Source of the DNA: Candidatus Methanofastidiosum methylothiophilum
GTDB taxonomy: Archaea > Methanobacteriota_B > Thermococci > Methanofastidiosales > Methanofastidiosaceae
Length of the DNA stretch: 19,047 nucleotides
Assembly (NCBI GenBank): GCA_001587675.1
Contig: LNGD01000015.1
Coordinates: 1-19,047, forward strand
Direction of reading: 5' to 3'
Position 1 is the stretch's first letter. Each line of letters starts with the position of its first letter. Below, in pieces: positions 11,922 through 18,837 of this stretch. The notes below the pieces were generated by a model. The model was not told where the DNA came from. It ran no database searches and was given only the letters and a program-made list of their open reading frames with translations. A program made the translations under genes and the position numbers.

Positions 11922-13122
11922 ACATTGGTCCAATTAAGGAATTATTTGAATATTCACTAGAAGGTATTTTGTGTAATGAGCATTTAAAGTCTTCGACTGT
12001 GACATAATCTCTATCTTCTCTGATAGCGTTCATTCCAGCTTCAGTACATAGAGATTTTATTTCGGCACCGGATAGTCCGTCTACTAAGTTAATAAATTCC
12101 GAATAATCCAAATCTTTGATATTCATGTTTCTTGAATGAATCTTAAATATTTCAAGACAAGCGTCACGAGTGGGGGGTGGTATTTCTATTATTCTATCAA
12201 ATCTTCCTGGTCTTAAAAGTGCAGGATCTAGCATATCCATCCTGTTTGTAGCTCCAATTATTTTTACATGCCCTCGTGGATCAAATCCATCAAGTTCAGC
12301 TAAAAGTTGCATCATTGTTCTAGCAACTTCCCTATCGCCACTTATGCCTGTATCGACACGTCTTGATCCTATTGCATCTATTTCATCAATAAATAAGATT
12401 GAAGGTGATTTCTCTCTGGCAAGATTGAACACTTCTCTTACCATTCTAGCGCCTTCACCAATGTATTTTCTAACAAATTCAGATCCGACAACTCTTATGA
12501 ATGTAGAATCAGTTTCGTTTGCAACAGCTTTAACAATTAAAGTTTTACCATTTCCTGGTGGTCCATAAAGTAAAACACCATGTGGTGGTTCTATTCCAAC
12601 TTTGTCGAATAATTCGGGCTTTTTTAAGGGTAATTCAACTGTTTCTTTTATCTTTCTTATTTGATCTACTAAACCGCCAATTTCGTTATAAGTAACTCCA
12701 GTTCTCTCAACAACCTCCATTCCACATACTTCAGGATCTTTAAGCGAAGGAAGAACTTCCATTACAGATAGATTTCTTTGGTTACACGCAACTAATGCAC
12801 CTGGAACAAGTTCTTTAACATCAATAGTAGAAGAAACAGTAACAACAAACTTTGGCCCACTGGAACTTTTAATGACGACCTTATTTTCATTTATCACTTC
12901 AACTATTACGCCTGTAATTAATGGAGGTGCACTCAATCTTTCTAATTCTTTTCTTTGATTTTCATTTTCTTTTTCTAATCTATTTTTTTCACTCAAATAA
13001 TATTTATTCTGTAATTCTAAAAGCTTAAGCTTTTCCAACACTCTTTCATTAGTTGGAGAATCACTATCGAAAACATCTTCTTCATCGAGTCTTTTTGTTC
13101 TATACTTAATACTACTGGTCAT
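11914..13122 (-). CDS. pan: Proteasome-activating nucleotidase (PAN)
   Basis: This AAA+ ATPase unfolds substrates and opens the gate of the archaeal 20S proteasome. From the ATG at 13122 it has 402 residues: an N-terminal coiled coil (about 25-65), an OB domain (70-130), Walker A GPPGNGKT (187-194), Walker B ILFIDEID (242-249), arginine-finger region RPGRFDR (304-310), and the C-terminal HbYX gate-opening motif MYG. The frame can be read from a GTG at 13140, but a GGGGTG site at 13134-13129 is best spaced for the ATGs at 13125 or 13122. Walker A has Asn where PAN and Rpt proteins usually have Thr. The stop codon lies inside the C box of a downstream C/D sRNA. Confidence 0.94.
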   Translation of the reverse strand: MTSSIKYRTKRLDEEDVFDSDSPTNERVLEKLKLLELQNKYYLSEKNRLEKENENQRKELERLSAPPLITGVIVEVINENKVVIKSSSGPKFVVTVSSTIDVKELVPGALVACNQRNLSVMEVLPSLKDPEVCGMEVVERTGVTYNEIGGLVDQIRKIKETVELPLKKPELFDKVGIEPPHGVLLYGPPGNGKTLIVKAVANETDSTFIRVVGSEFVRKYIGEGARMVREVFNLAREKSPSILFIDEIDAIGSRRVDTGISGDREVARTMMQLLAELDGFDPRGHVKIIGATNRMDMLDPALLRPGRFDRIIEIPPPTRDACLEIFKIHSRNMNIKDLDYSEFINLVDGLSGAEIKSLCTEAGMNAIREDRDYVTVEDFKCSLHKIPSSEYSNNSLIGPMYG

Positions 13123-13160
13123 CATTTGCACCCCAAACACTATGTATTAGATTTCATAGA

Positions 13161-13174
13161 TTTATAAATGTTTC
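13161..13174 (-). promoter_or_regulatory. BRE/TATA promoter of pan
   Basis: GAAAC followed by ATTTATAAATC on the minus strand (13174 down to 13160) places initiation near 13138, which gives a leader of about 15 nt that includes the GGGGTG site. This supports starting PAN at 13125 or 13122 rather than at the GTG at 13140. Confidence 0.55.
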
Positions 13175-13200
13175 TACATTAGTGTAATATTTTTGAAATT

Positions 13201-13219
13201 ACTTAACAAATAAGTTAAC
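13201..13219. repeat. Overlapping palindromes between the pan and aMBF1 promoters
   Basis: ACTTA/TAAGT (13201-13205 and 13211-13215) and TTAAC/GTTAA (13203-13207 and 13214-13218) are nested inverted repeats midway between two divergent promoters. They could bind a dimeric regulator. Confidence 0.3.
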
Positions 13220-13227
13220 AATAGTGA

Positions 13228-13298
13228 TTATCAGCTTTAATATTAGATTATAAATCTCAAAACCCTTATAAACATTTAATTTGAACAACTGCTGATAA
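13228..13298. repeat. 8-bp inverted repeat bracketing the aMBF1 promoter
   Basis: TTATCAGC (13228-13235) and GCTGATAA (13291-13298) are exact inverted copies 55 bp apart. One is upstream of the TATA box, the other covers the expected start site directly before the aMBF1 ATG. Since aMBF1 is an HTH protein, self-regulation is a natural hypothesis. Confidence 0.35.
13264..13273 (+). promoter_or_regulatory. TATA box of the aMBF1 gene
   Basis: CCTTATAAAC is centred about 32 nt upstream of the ATG at 13301, with AAAACC as BRE-like flank. The leader is very short and lacks a Shine-Dalgarno. Confidence 0.5.
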
Positions 13299-13300
13299 GA

Positions 13301-13789
13301 ATGATATGTGAAATATGTGGGAAAACTATACAGGGAAAAGTATTCAATGTTAGAGTCGAAGGAGCAAATTTAAAGGTCTGTGATAAATGCTCAAGATTTG
13401 GAACAGACAGACAGAGTTGGTCAAAGTATGGCAAGGCCCCGATAGAGTCAGAAGGTATTGTGCTTCCAATAAAACCAAGAATGAGTTCCTCGCCAGTGTC
13501 AAAAGAGGAGTATACCTTAATTGATGATTATCATATCCTTATAAGAGACACTAGAGAATCAAAAGGTTGGTCTCAAAAAGAGCTTGGAATGAAAATAAAT
13601 GAAAAAGAATCAATAATCCACCATATTGAAACTGGAGAATTCTCTCCGTCTGATGAACTTATTAAGAAACTTGAAAGGATCCTAGATATAAAGCTTAAAG
13701 ATAAATTAGAAGTTGGAATTGACATTAAATCAAAGCAAAGCTCTAAAGAAACGACTATTGGGGACATAATTAAGATAAAGAAGAAGTAA
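13301..13789 (+). CDS. Archaeal MBF1-type protein (zinc ribbon plus HTH)
   Basis: This 162-aa protein has an N-terminal four-cysteine zinc ribbon (CEICG at 3-7, CDKC at 27-30), a linker, and an XRE/Cro-type helix-turn-helix (about 75-130: IRDTRESKGWSQKELGMKIN, IHHIETGEFSPSDELIKKLE). This is the architecture of archaeal MBF1, a homologue of the eukaryotic co-activator; work on archaeal members links it to the ribosome and translation rather than transcription alone. The last 20 bp overlap the 3' end of truD on the other strand. Confidence 0.9.
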   Translation: MICEICGKTIQGKVFNVRVEGANLKVCDKCSRFGTDRQSWSKYGKAPIESEGIVLPIKPRMSSSPVSKEEYTLIDDYHILIRDTRESKGWSQKELGMKINEKESIIHHIETGEFSPSDELIKKLERILDIKLKDKLEVGIDIKSKQSSKETTIGDIIKIKKK

Positions 13790-14915
13790 GATAGTCCAAA
13801 AACACTGTTGCGTATTCACCTTTGTAAAGGAAAAATTTGAATCTTATTCCATCTTCTTCTATTTCATAAAAAAGATCTTTATAAATACCCAAGATATTTC
13901 TATATGCACCAGAAGAACCTAAAAATGGTGCATCTTCAATTCTAAAACTTTCCTTTTTTATCCCATCCTTTTCTATCAGTTCAAGTGAAAGCTTTCCTAT
14001 TGTTGATTTTGGTATCAGAGAGTTATATCCAACTAGAGGTGCAATAACATTTATATCTCCAGATTTCATTCCTTTTTTTACTCTTTCAATGTTGGATTTA
14101 GTGACATAAGTCCTATAATAATCCTCCCCTCTCTTCATTGAAACTAGATCCCCTAATTCAACTTCGTTTAAAGGAATCAGATTTATTCTCTCCAACACAA
14201 CTCTATTGAATATTTCTGCTTGATAAGCATGGACAAATAAAGATGAGACAGAAGCAGGCAATACCCTAAATGCTTTGGAATAATCAGGATATTTTGATAG
14301 ATAAATCAAGACCTGTTTTTCGTTATGAAGGTTAGGATAAAATTCAAGAGCTTTTTCAAATTTGGCGTCTTTTATTAAATTAACAAGATCCTCATCTAAA
14401 TTGTCTTTAATCAAAAATTTTTCAACAGATTCTTTAAACTTACCTTGTAAAAGAAGTTTACCAATTTCTTCATTACCTCCAAATCTCTGCTCGCCAAATA
14501 GATTTGGGAATCCAGAATGCTCTTCTATTTTTTTAATATTGGAAATAATAGAACTAATTGCATTTTCAGGAATCTCTCTTACTAGAATATTAAATTTATT
14601 ACCGACTAAATCCCCGATATCTATTTTTTGCCCGCTTTTAAAATCAAAGAGTTCCACATTTGTTAGTTCTAAATTTTTTATAGTTTCTTCATAAATTCTG
14701 TCAACAGAAAAACTTTGAATTGTTACTGCATGTCTATCCTTTAATCCAGCATATCCAAATCGTCCAAAGGGTATACCTGTTCTCCTTGCGATTTCATGAA
14801 TAACATCAATTGTATCTCTGCCAGTTTTTTTTACCTTAAAAACAAGATATTTGCCTTCTTTGTTAACTAAAACTTCCTCTACTTGAAAGTCTTCAGGATA
14901 CTTCTTTATTTGCAT
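13770..14915 (-). CDS. truD: tRNA pseudouridine(13) synthase TruD
   Basis: A 381-aa TruD-family pseudouridine synthase, which modifies U13 of tRNAs. The start KKYPEDFQVEEV, the catalytic Asp D60 in FGYAGLKDRHAVTIQ and the NLFGEQRFGG motif (about 138-147) are all family hallmarks. It is the last gene of a three-gene minus-strand unit, 10 bp after the coiled-coil membrane protein. Its 3' end overlaps aMBF1 by 20 bp tail-to-tail. Confidence 0.95.
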   Translation of the reverse strand: MQIKKYPEDFQVEEVLVNKEGKYLVFKVKKTGRDTIDVIHEIARRTGIPFGRFGYAGLKDRHAVTIQSFSVDRIYEETIKNLELTNVELFDFKSGQKIDIGDLVGNKFNILVREIPENAISSIISNIKKIEEHSGFPNLFGEQRFGGNEEIGKLLLQGKFKESVEKFLIKDNLDEDLVNLIKDAKFEKALEFYPNLHNEKQVLIYLSKYPDYSKAFRVLPASVSSLFVHAYQAEIFNRVVLERINLIPLNEVELGDLVSMKRGEDYYRTYVTKSNIERVKKGMKSGDINVIAPLVGYNSLIPKSTIGKLSLELIEKDGIKKESFRIEDAPFLGSSGAYRNILGIYKDLFYEIEEDGIRFKFFLYKGEYATVFLDYLTSSLS

Positions 14916-14925
14916 GGAATCCGCT

Positions 14926-15579
14926 CTAAATGATTCTTGTACTAAGTTCAGTTACAGTGAAAAAATCTCCAAGTCCAGTCCATCTTACTCTCAATGGGCC
15001 ACTATATAACCCAGGAGAAATAGTTCTTAAGTTAACATCAAATTTTAATGTCTCTCTTGGGCCAAGTGATTCTACGGAAATCTCATTGCTTATTAATCTA
15101 GCTCTTGGATTTGAAACAGAGAGTACTTGGAATCCCCGCATATATGAATCTGGCAAAGATATCCTTATATTCTGAGCTGTTTCATTACTAGTGTTTGTTA
15201 GAGTAAAGACAACTTTAACTTCATCACTTGGATGAGTAGTTGATGAAGTCCATTCAACAACAGTAGTTACCCAAATGACTGGTATATCCCAAGAATTAAG
15301 TTGAAGTTCTAGGACCTCATTTTTCTTTAAAAGATCCTGAATTTGCAAGGTATAACTCCTGACAACTGAATCATACTGAGTTTTTTCAGCTTCTAGGACT
15401 AATACCTTATTTTCAAGTATCTTTTGTTGACCTTGAAGTTTTGTCAACTCTGTGTTTAGTTCACTAACTCTCTTTGTCAAAGAATCGTTTTGACTATTAA
15501 GCAATGATATATTATATATTGCAACTGCAAGTCCTATTGCTAAAACAAATGTTGCTACAACATATATCTCTTTTTGCAT
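14926..15579 (-). CDS. Membrane-anchored coiled-coil protein with C-terminal Ig-like domain
   Basis: This 217-aa protein has one N-terminal membrane helix (about 5-23), a coiled coil with regular L/V/I heptads (about 27-95), and a C-terminal beta domain (about 103-215). The segment VKVVFTLTNTSNETAQNIRI followed by LGPRETLKFDVNL is typical of CARDB/NEW3-like Ig folds found in archaeal surface proteins. The C-terminal domain would face outside. It has a strong AGGAGGAT site and follows the LCP-like gene by 8 bp. The gene family is not named. It may form a complex with its upstream partner. Confidence 0.7.
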   Translation of the reverse strand: MQKEIYVVATFVLAIGLAVAIYNISLLNSQNDSLTKRVSELNTELTKLQGQQKILENKVLVLEAEKTQYDSVVRSYTLQIQDLLKKNEVLELQLNSWDIPVIWVTTVVEWTSSTTHPSDEVKVVFTLTNTSNETAQNIRISLPDSYMRGFQVLSVSNPRARLISNEISVESLGPRETLKFDVNLRTISPGLYSGPLRVRWTGLGDFFTVTELSTRII

Positions 15580-15587
15580 AAATCCTC

Positions 15588-16421
15588 CTAAGATATTATA
15601 TTAACAGCAAAATCCATTATAATCCTACCAAATCCTTCAGGTAGAACTTCAATAAGATAAAGTGTCATGTTTTTGTTATACACTTTAATTTTTCCTTCAC
15701 GATATAATCTTAATATCTTATATGAAAAATCCCTTCTTTTCTCTTTGTCGTACTTTGCAAAGTCGAGCATGTTTAATGAAATCTCACCTATAATTTTGCT
15801 TTTTAGTCTCCATAGGCTAGTTTCTGGTACATCTCTTATTACAGATGAGTCGACAATTGGAAAAGTTTTACCTTGAACTACCTGTTTTGCCATTAATCCA
15901 GTTACAGTTCCCTTTACCTTAATATCACGTTCTTCATTTAAAATTGTTATTTGCTGCTCGAAGTCTAATGGAACATATCCGACTTCATCAACCATTTCTT
16001 TTAACGTTTCAGAATCAATTATAACTACTCTATTTAGATCAATTTTTGATTGATCTTTAGCTATTTCTTTTGCATGTTCTGCCCCACTTTGAACATCTGA
16101 AGCCTTTAGAAGAGAGTTATTTATGTTGATCCCAAGGGATTGATAATTAGAATTTGTTGATAAAGGATCTATATCCACGCTACTCCCTTTTGGTCTAAGA
16201 TTATTAAATATGATTACAGATGATACCTCTACAGTTCCAGGATTTCCTTTATCCTCATCTACAAAAAGAAAAAGAACATTATCATTACCTAGAGTATAGA
16301 CGTCATAAAAAACTCCTAAAAATAATAACCCTATAATTACAACAATGAATACTGGCGCTTTCCATCCTCGAGACTTTTTCTTTGATTTACTATCTTTATT
16401 ATCGTTATTTTTATTTCCCAT
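15588..16421 (-). CDS. Membrane-anchored LytR-CpsA-Psr-like protein, divergent
   Basis: The 277-aa protein has a lysine-rich cytosolic start (1-20), one membrane helix (22-41) and an outer domain. Two segments resemble the LytR-CpsA-Psr fold: NVLFLFVDEDKGNPGTVEVS (48-67), like the first strand with a conserved Asp, and NRVVIIDSETLKEMVDEVGY (130-149), like the LCP core ending in VDxxGGV. The family's catalytic arginines are not obvious, so phosphotransferase activity on a cell-surface polymer is uncertain; the resemblance is by eye only. It opens the operon with the coiled-coil protein and truD. A GGTGG ribosome binding site lies 7 nt before the ATG. Confidence 0.5.
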   Translation of the reverse strand: MGNKNNDNKDSKSKKKSRGWKAPVFIVVIIGLLFLGVFYDVYTLGNDNVLFLFVDEDKGNPGTVEVSSVIIFNNLRPKGSSVDIDPLSTNSNYQSLGININNSLLKASDVQSGAEHAKEIAKDQSKIDLNRVVIIDSETLKEMVDEVGYVPLDFEQQITILNEERDIKVKGTVTGLMAKQVVQGKTFPIVDSSVIRDVPETSLWRLKSKIIGEISLNMLDFAKYDKEKRRDFSYKILRLYREGKIKVYNKNMTLYLIEVLPEGFGRIIMDFAVNIIS

Positions 16422-16492
16422 TAGTATCCCACCTTATCTATTAATTATTATAGGGCCTAAAAATATTTAAAATTACCTATCAAATTAAGAGT
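16422..16492. promoter_or_regulatory. Shared divergent promoter region
   Basis: These 71 bp separate the LCP-like operon (minus) from the J-domain gene (plus). TATTTAAAATT at 16464-16474 sits about 24 nt before the plus-strand ATG, which suits a leaderless message. For the minus operon the same AT block or CCTATAATAATT (16445-16456) could serve. The two units may be co-regulated. Confidence 0.4.
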
Positions 16493-17431
16493 ATGAAGAT
16501 ACTATGTCCTAATTGCAGGGCGGCTATAGTATTCAAAGGCGATGAAAAATACCTTATCTGTCAACACTGCAGGATTAAAATAAAAATTCCCACAAAAAAG
16601 GATTCATCAAATATAACCCCTAATCTTATTGAAAAATGCTCTGTTTGTGAGAAGGTCATAAAATCATCTAAAAATAAAAGGAGATGCCCAGTATGTGGGC
16701 AAAAGGTCTGTTCTTCATGCTGGAATTATTCAAGACTTGTGTGTAAGAAATGCCTTGAAGAAGGAATAACTTCAAAACCACTTTATACACTTAAGGAGAA
16801 GAATTCAAGGCCAAAACTATTCTTAAGAGAAGAATTTCTTGAAGATATCAAAGAAGGAGAAATAGCTTCAATACCAATAAAGGTAAAAAATCTTGGAGAT
16901 GACGATGCACTTAATGTCAAAGTAGAAATCAGATCATCACCAAATATAAAGACTATCGAATCAGCGGACATAGGCAAAATTGAGAGGGAAAAAGAGAAAA
17001 AATGTATTTTAAGATTTACCCCCAAATATAGTGGCAGAGGTACTATAGAGATACTTTTGACATATGAGGATTATGGAAAAAATAAGTTTTTTGAAAGTAT
17101 CAAATCAGAATTTGATATCAAAGAGAAAAAGAAAAAAGAAGAGAAAAACTGGGATTATCAAAAATGGAAGTATGATGAAAAAAGGGAAAAAAAACACGAT
17201 GAGCCAATCAAAAAAGAAAGTGAGTCCCTTGAAGCACTTTTAAAACAGTTTGGATGTGCTCCAGATGCTTCAATTGAAGATATAAAAAAGAGAAAAAAAG
17301 TATTGAATATGATGTACCATCCTGACTTTAATGTGAACAAACCCGATCAAGTAAAGAAAGAAATGGAAGATATGTTAAAGGAAATAAATCAGGTCTACCA
17401 GAAGATATTGATTAAAAAAGGAGAAAAATAA
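16493..17431 (+). CDS. Zinc-ribbon / RING-like / Ig-like / J-domain protein
   Basis: This 312-aa soluble protein has four parts. Residues 5-26 form a zinc ribbon (CPNC, CQHC). Residues 49-87 have eight cysteines in four CxxC pairs (49/52, 65/68, 73/76, 84/87), spaced like a cross-brace RING or FYVE-type fold. Residues about 110-210 form a beta domain (ASIPIKVKNLGDDDALNVKV) like CARDB/NEW3. After a highly charged linker (210-243), residues 244-308 form a J-domain with the HPD motif at 276-278 (MMYHPDFN). J-domains stimulate Hsp70 ATPases; no dnaK is in the window. No signal peptide or membrane helix is seen, so it is cytosolic. The combination is not one I know as a named family. Confidence 0.75.
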   Translation: MKILCPNCRAAIVFKGDEKYLICQHCRIKIKIPTKKDSSNITPNLIEKCSVCEKVIKSSKNKRRCPVCGQKVCSSCWNYSRLVCKKCLEEGITSKPLYTLKEKNSRPKLFLREEFLEDIKEGEIASIPIKVKNLGDDDALNVKVEIRSSPNIKTIESADIGKIEREKEKKCILRFTPKYSGRGTIEILLTYEDYGKNKFFESIKSEFDIKEKKKKEEKNWDYQKWKYDEKREKKHDEPIKKESESLEALLKQFGCAPDASIEDIKKRKKVLNMMYHPDFNVNKPDQVKKEMEDMLKEINQVYQKILIKKGEK

Positions 17432-17475
17432 ATCAACTTAATAATTTTACTAATGTTATATTATAGAGTCCTGTA

Positions 17476-17523
17476 AGATAAAATTGACACATTAAACGAA
17501 ATTATTCAAAAATTGTTTTATCT
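17476..17523. terminator. Inverted repeat in a convergent gap, possible bidirectional terminator
   Basis: AGATAAAA (17476-17483) and TTTTATCT (17516-17523) are exact inverted copies 32 nt apart, between the converging J-domain and DUF6326-like genes. The AT-rich spacer includes short T runs. Nothing else is seen in the 129-bp gap 17432-17560. Confidence 0.25.
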
Positions 17524-17560
17524 CCCCTAATAATAAACTTGATTTGTTTCATAAGTTATT

Positions 17561-17962
17561 TTACATTTCCTCATTAGGCCATTTCCATGCATAGCAGATA
17601 ATGAACAGGGTACAAGCAATTTCTATAGTCGCGAAAAATATATAATAAAGAGCTGGCGTTCCGGCAAACAGGGTTAAGAAAACAGCCGCAGTATGTATTA
17701 TACCTGCAATGATGTTTGCCCAGCGATTCACTCTATATTTCAACACACGAGACAAGAGAACCATGACAATCGCGGTTTCCATTAATACTGCGAATCCCAA
17801 TACAAGCCCTTCAGTCATTCTCATTGTTTCCTGTTGTGCGGTAGGATTAAAAAATAGGCCGAACATATCAGCATAAATCATATTAAACATAACAAATATC
17901 CATAATGTTGAAAGTATTACTTTCCTATCTTTCATCTCGAGGATCTTTTGAATTGAATTCAT
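17561..17962 (-). CDS. Four-TM membrane protein, DUF6326-like
   Basis: A 133-aa protein with four hydrophobic helices. The opening EMKDRKVILSTLWIFVMFN and MIYADMFGLF is characteristic of the DUF6326 family, which is mainly bacterial and of unknown function. It has a strong ribosome binding site (AAGGAGA) 6 nt before the ATG. Its codon use differs from neighbours: CGT and CGC for arginine (SRVLKYRVNRW), and GCC, GCG, CTG, ACG, while most genes here use AGA and AT-ending codons. This suggests recent acquisition. It follows the DUF4386-like gene by 31 bp. Confidence 0.7.
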   Translation of the reverse strand: MNSIQKILEMKDRKVILSTLWIFVMFNMIYADMFGLFFNPTAQQETMRMTEGLVLGFAVLMETAIVMVLLSRVLKYRVNRWANIIAGIIHTAAVFLTLFAGTPALYYIFFATIEIACTLFIICYAWKWPNEEM

Positions 17963-17993
17963 TTTTTATCTCCTTTTTTCCTATTTATTTTAA

Positions 17994-18497
17994 TTATTTA
18001 ATTTTTTCAGATGTATTTATTCCTTTTATCATTAACCAACCTGCAAGAAAGATTTCATTAGTAATGATGAGTATTAACAAATAATCAATAACTGGGTATG
18101 TGATACCCACGAGTTTAAGTAGAGTTGATAACATTAATGCAAAAATGCCAGTTGCTCCCCAAATAGAGATAAATCTTGGAACAGCCCTTGTCTTATATAG
18201 TAAATAGTAAAAAATGAATGCACCGACAATAAAAGTATATATGTGAACGTTATTATAAATTAAATCGCGAAAATGTTGGAGAGAAGAACTAAGGAATAAT
18301 AATCCTCCAATTATCATTAAAGTTCCTTCAACATACTTTAATAATAGATAACCGAGAGATTGATACTTATACATTTTGAATATTGGATACATTAAAAATG
18401 CAATACCTATGACAGCAAATCCACTAATCACATCAGCAGCCATCACGAGTATTTTTGATTGCGTAATAGAGCTTACTAGAACTCCATATGCTACCAA
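17994..18497 (-). CDS. Multi-pass membrane protein, DUF4386-like
   Basis: The 167-aa product from TTG at 18497 has about five membrane helices. Its middle (ISGFAVIGIAFLMYPIFKMY, GYLLLKYVEGTLMIIGGLLF) resembles DUF4386 proteins, which are mostly bacterial and of unknown function. The frame stays open upstream to about 18585 and encodes NRTRSILVGIFILVAYGVLV, a complete first helix that the TTG start would cut. An ATT at 18548-18546 has a GAGGAA site 8 nt upstream (18562-18557), so a rare ATT start or a start codon lost by mutation is likely; the real protein would then be about 184 aa. It is probably cotranscribed with the DUF6326-like gene. Confidence 0.65.
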   Translation of the reverse strand: MVAYGVLVSSITQSKILVMAADVISGFAVIGIAFLMYPIFKMYKYQSLGYLLLKYVEGTLMIIGGLLFLSSSLQHFRDLIYNNVHIYTFIVGAFIFYYLLYKTRAVPRFISIWGATGIFALMLSTLLKLVGITYPVIDYLLILIITNEIFLAGWLMIKGINTSEKIK

Positions 18498-18564
18498 TAT
18501 GAAGATACCTACAAGAATTGACCTAGTTCTATTTGAAATATTGTTAATTATAATAATTCCTCTT

Positions 18565-18837
18565 ACTTTATTAAAATTTATTATCGTTTACAATAGGAGT
18601 ATATAATATTATCTGATAAGACTAGTAGACATTAGATAATAAAAGAAGAATTAAATTATTTGAATCTTTTAATTTATGTTTTTCGTAAAGATACCAATTT
18701 ATAGTTTATTAAGTTAAACTGAACGATTTTACTAAAATTATTTTAGATGGAACTTCATTAATTTTACAAATAAATTTCTATTTTTATATTTAGAAAAAAA
18801 TAATAATCTTTTTAACACAATTATAAGATTACTGATT
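18565..18837. other. AT-rich intergenic region, no gene seen
   Basis: It holds divergent promoters: a minus-strand TATA-like ATATTATATAC near 18597-18607 for the DUF4386-like gene, and a TCTTTTTAACA element at 18807-18817 for the methyltransferase. No small ORF with a convincing start and ribosome binding site was found. Confidence 0.45.

Noticed and set aside
13123..13140. GTG start of PAN at 13140
   Set aside because: It lies at the predicted transcription start, and a GGGGTG site precedes the later ATGs.
18640..18837. Short minus-strand frame with GTG start (about 26 aa)
   Set aside because: No ribosome binding site, and composition is that of plain AT-rich sequence.
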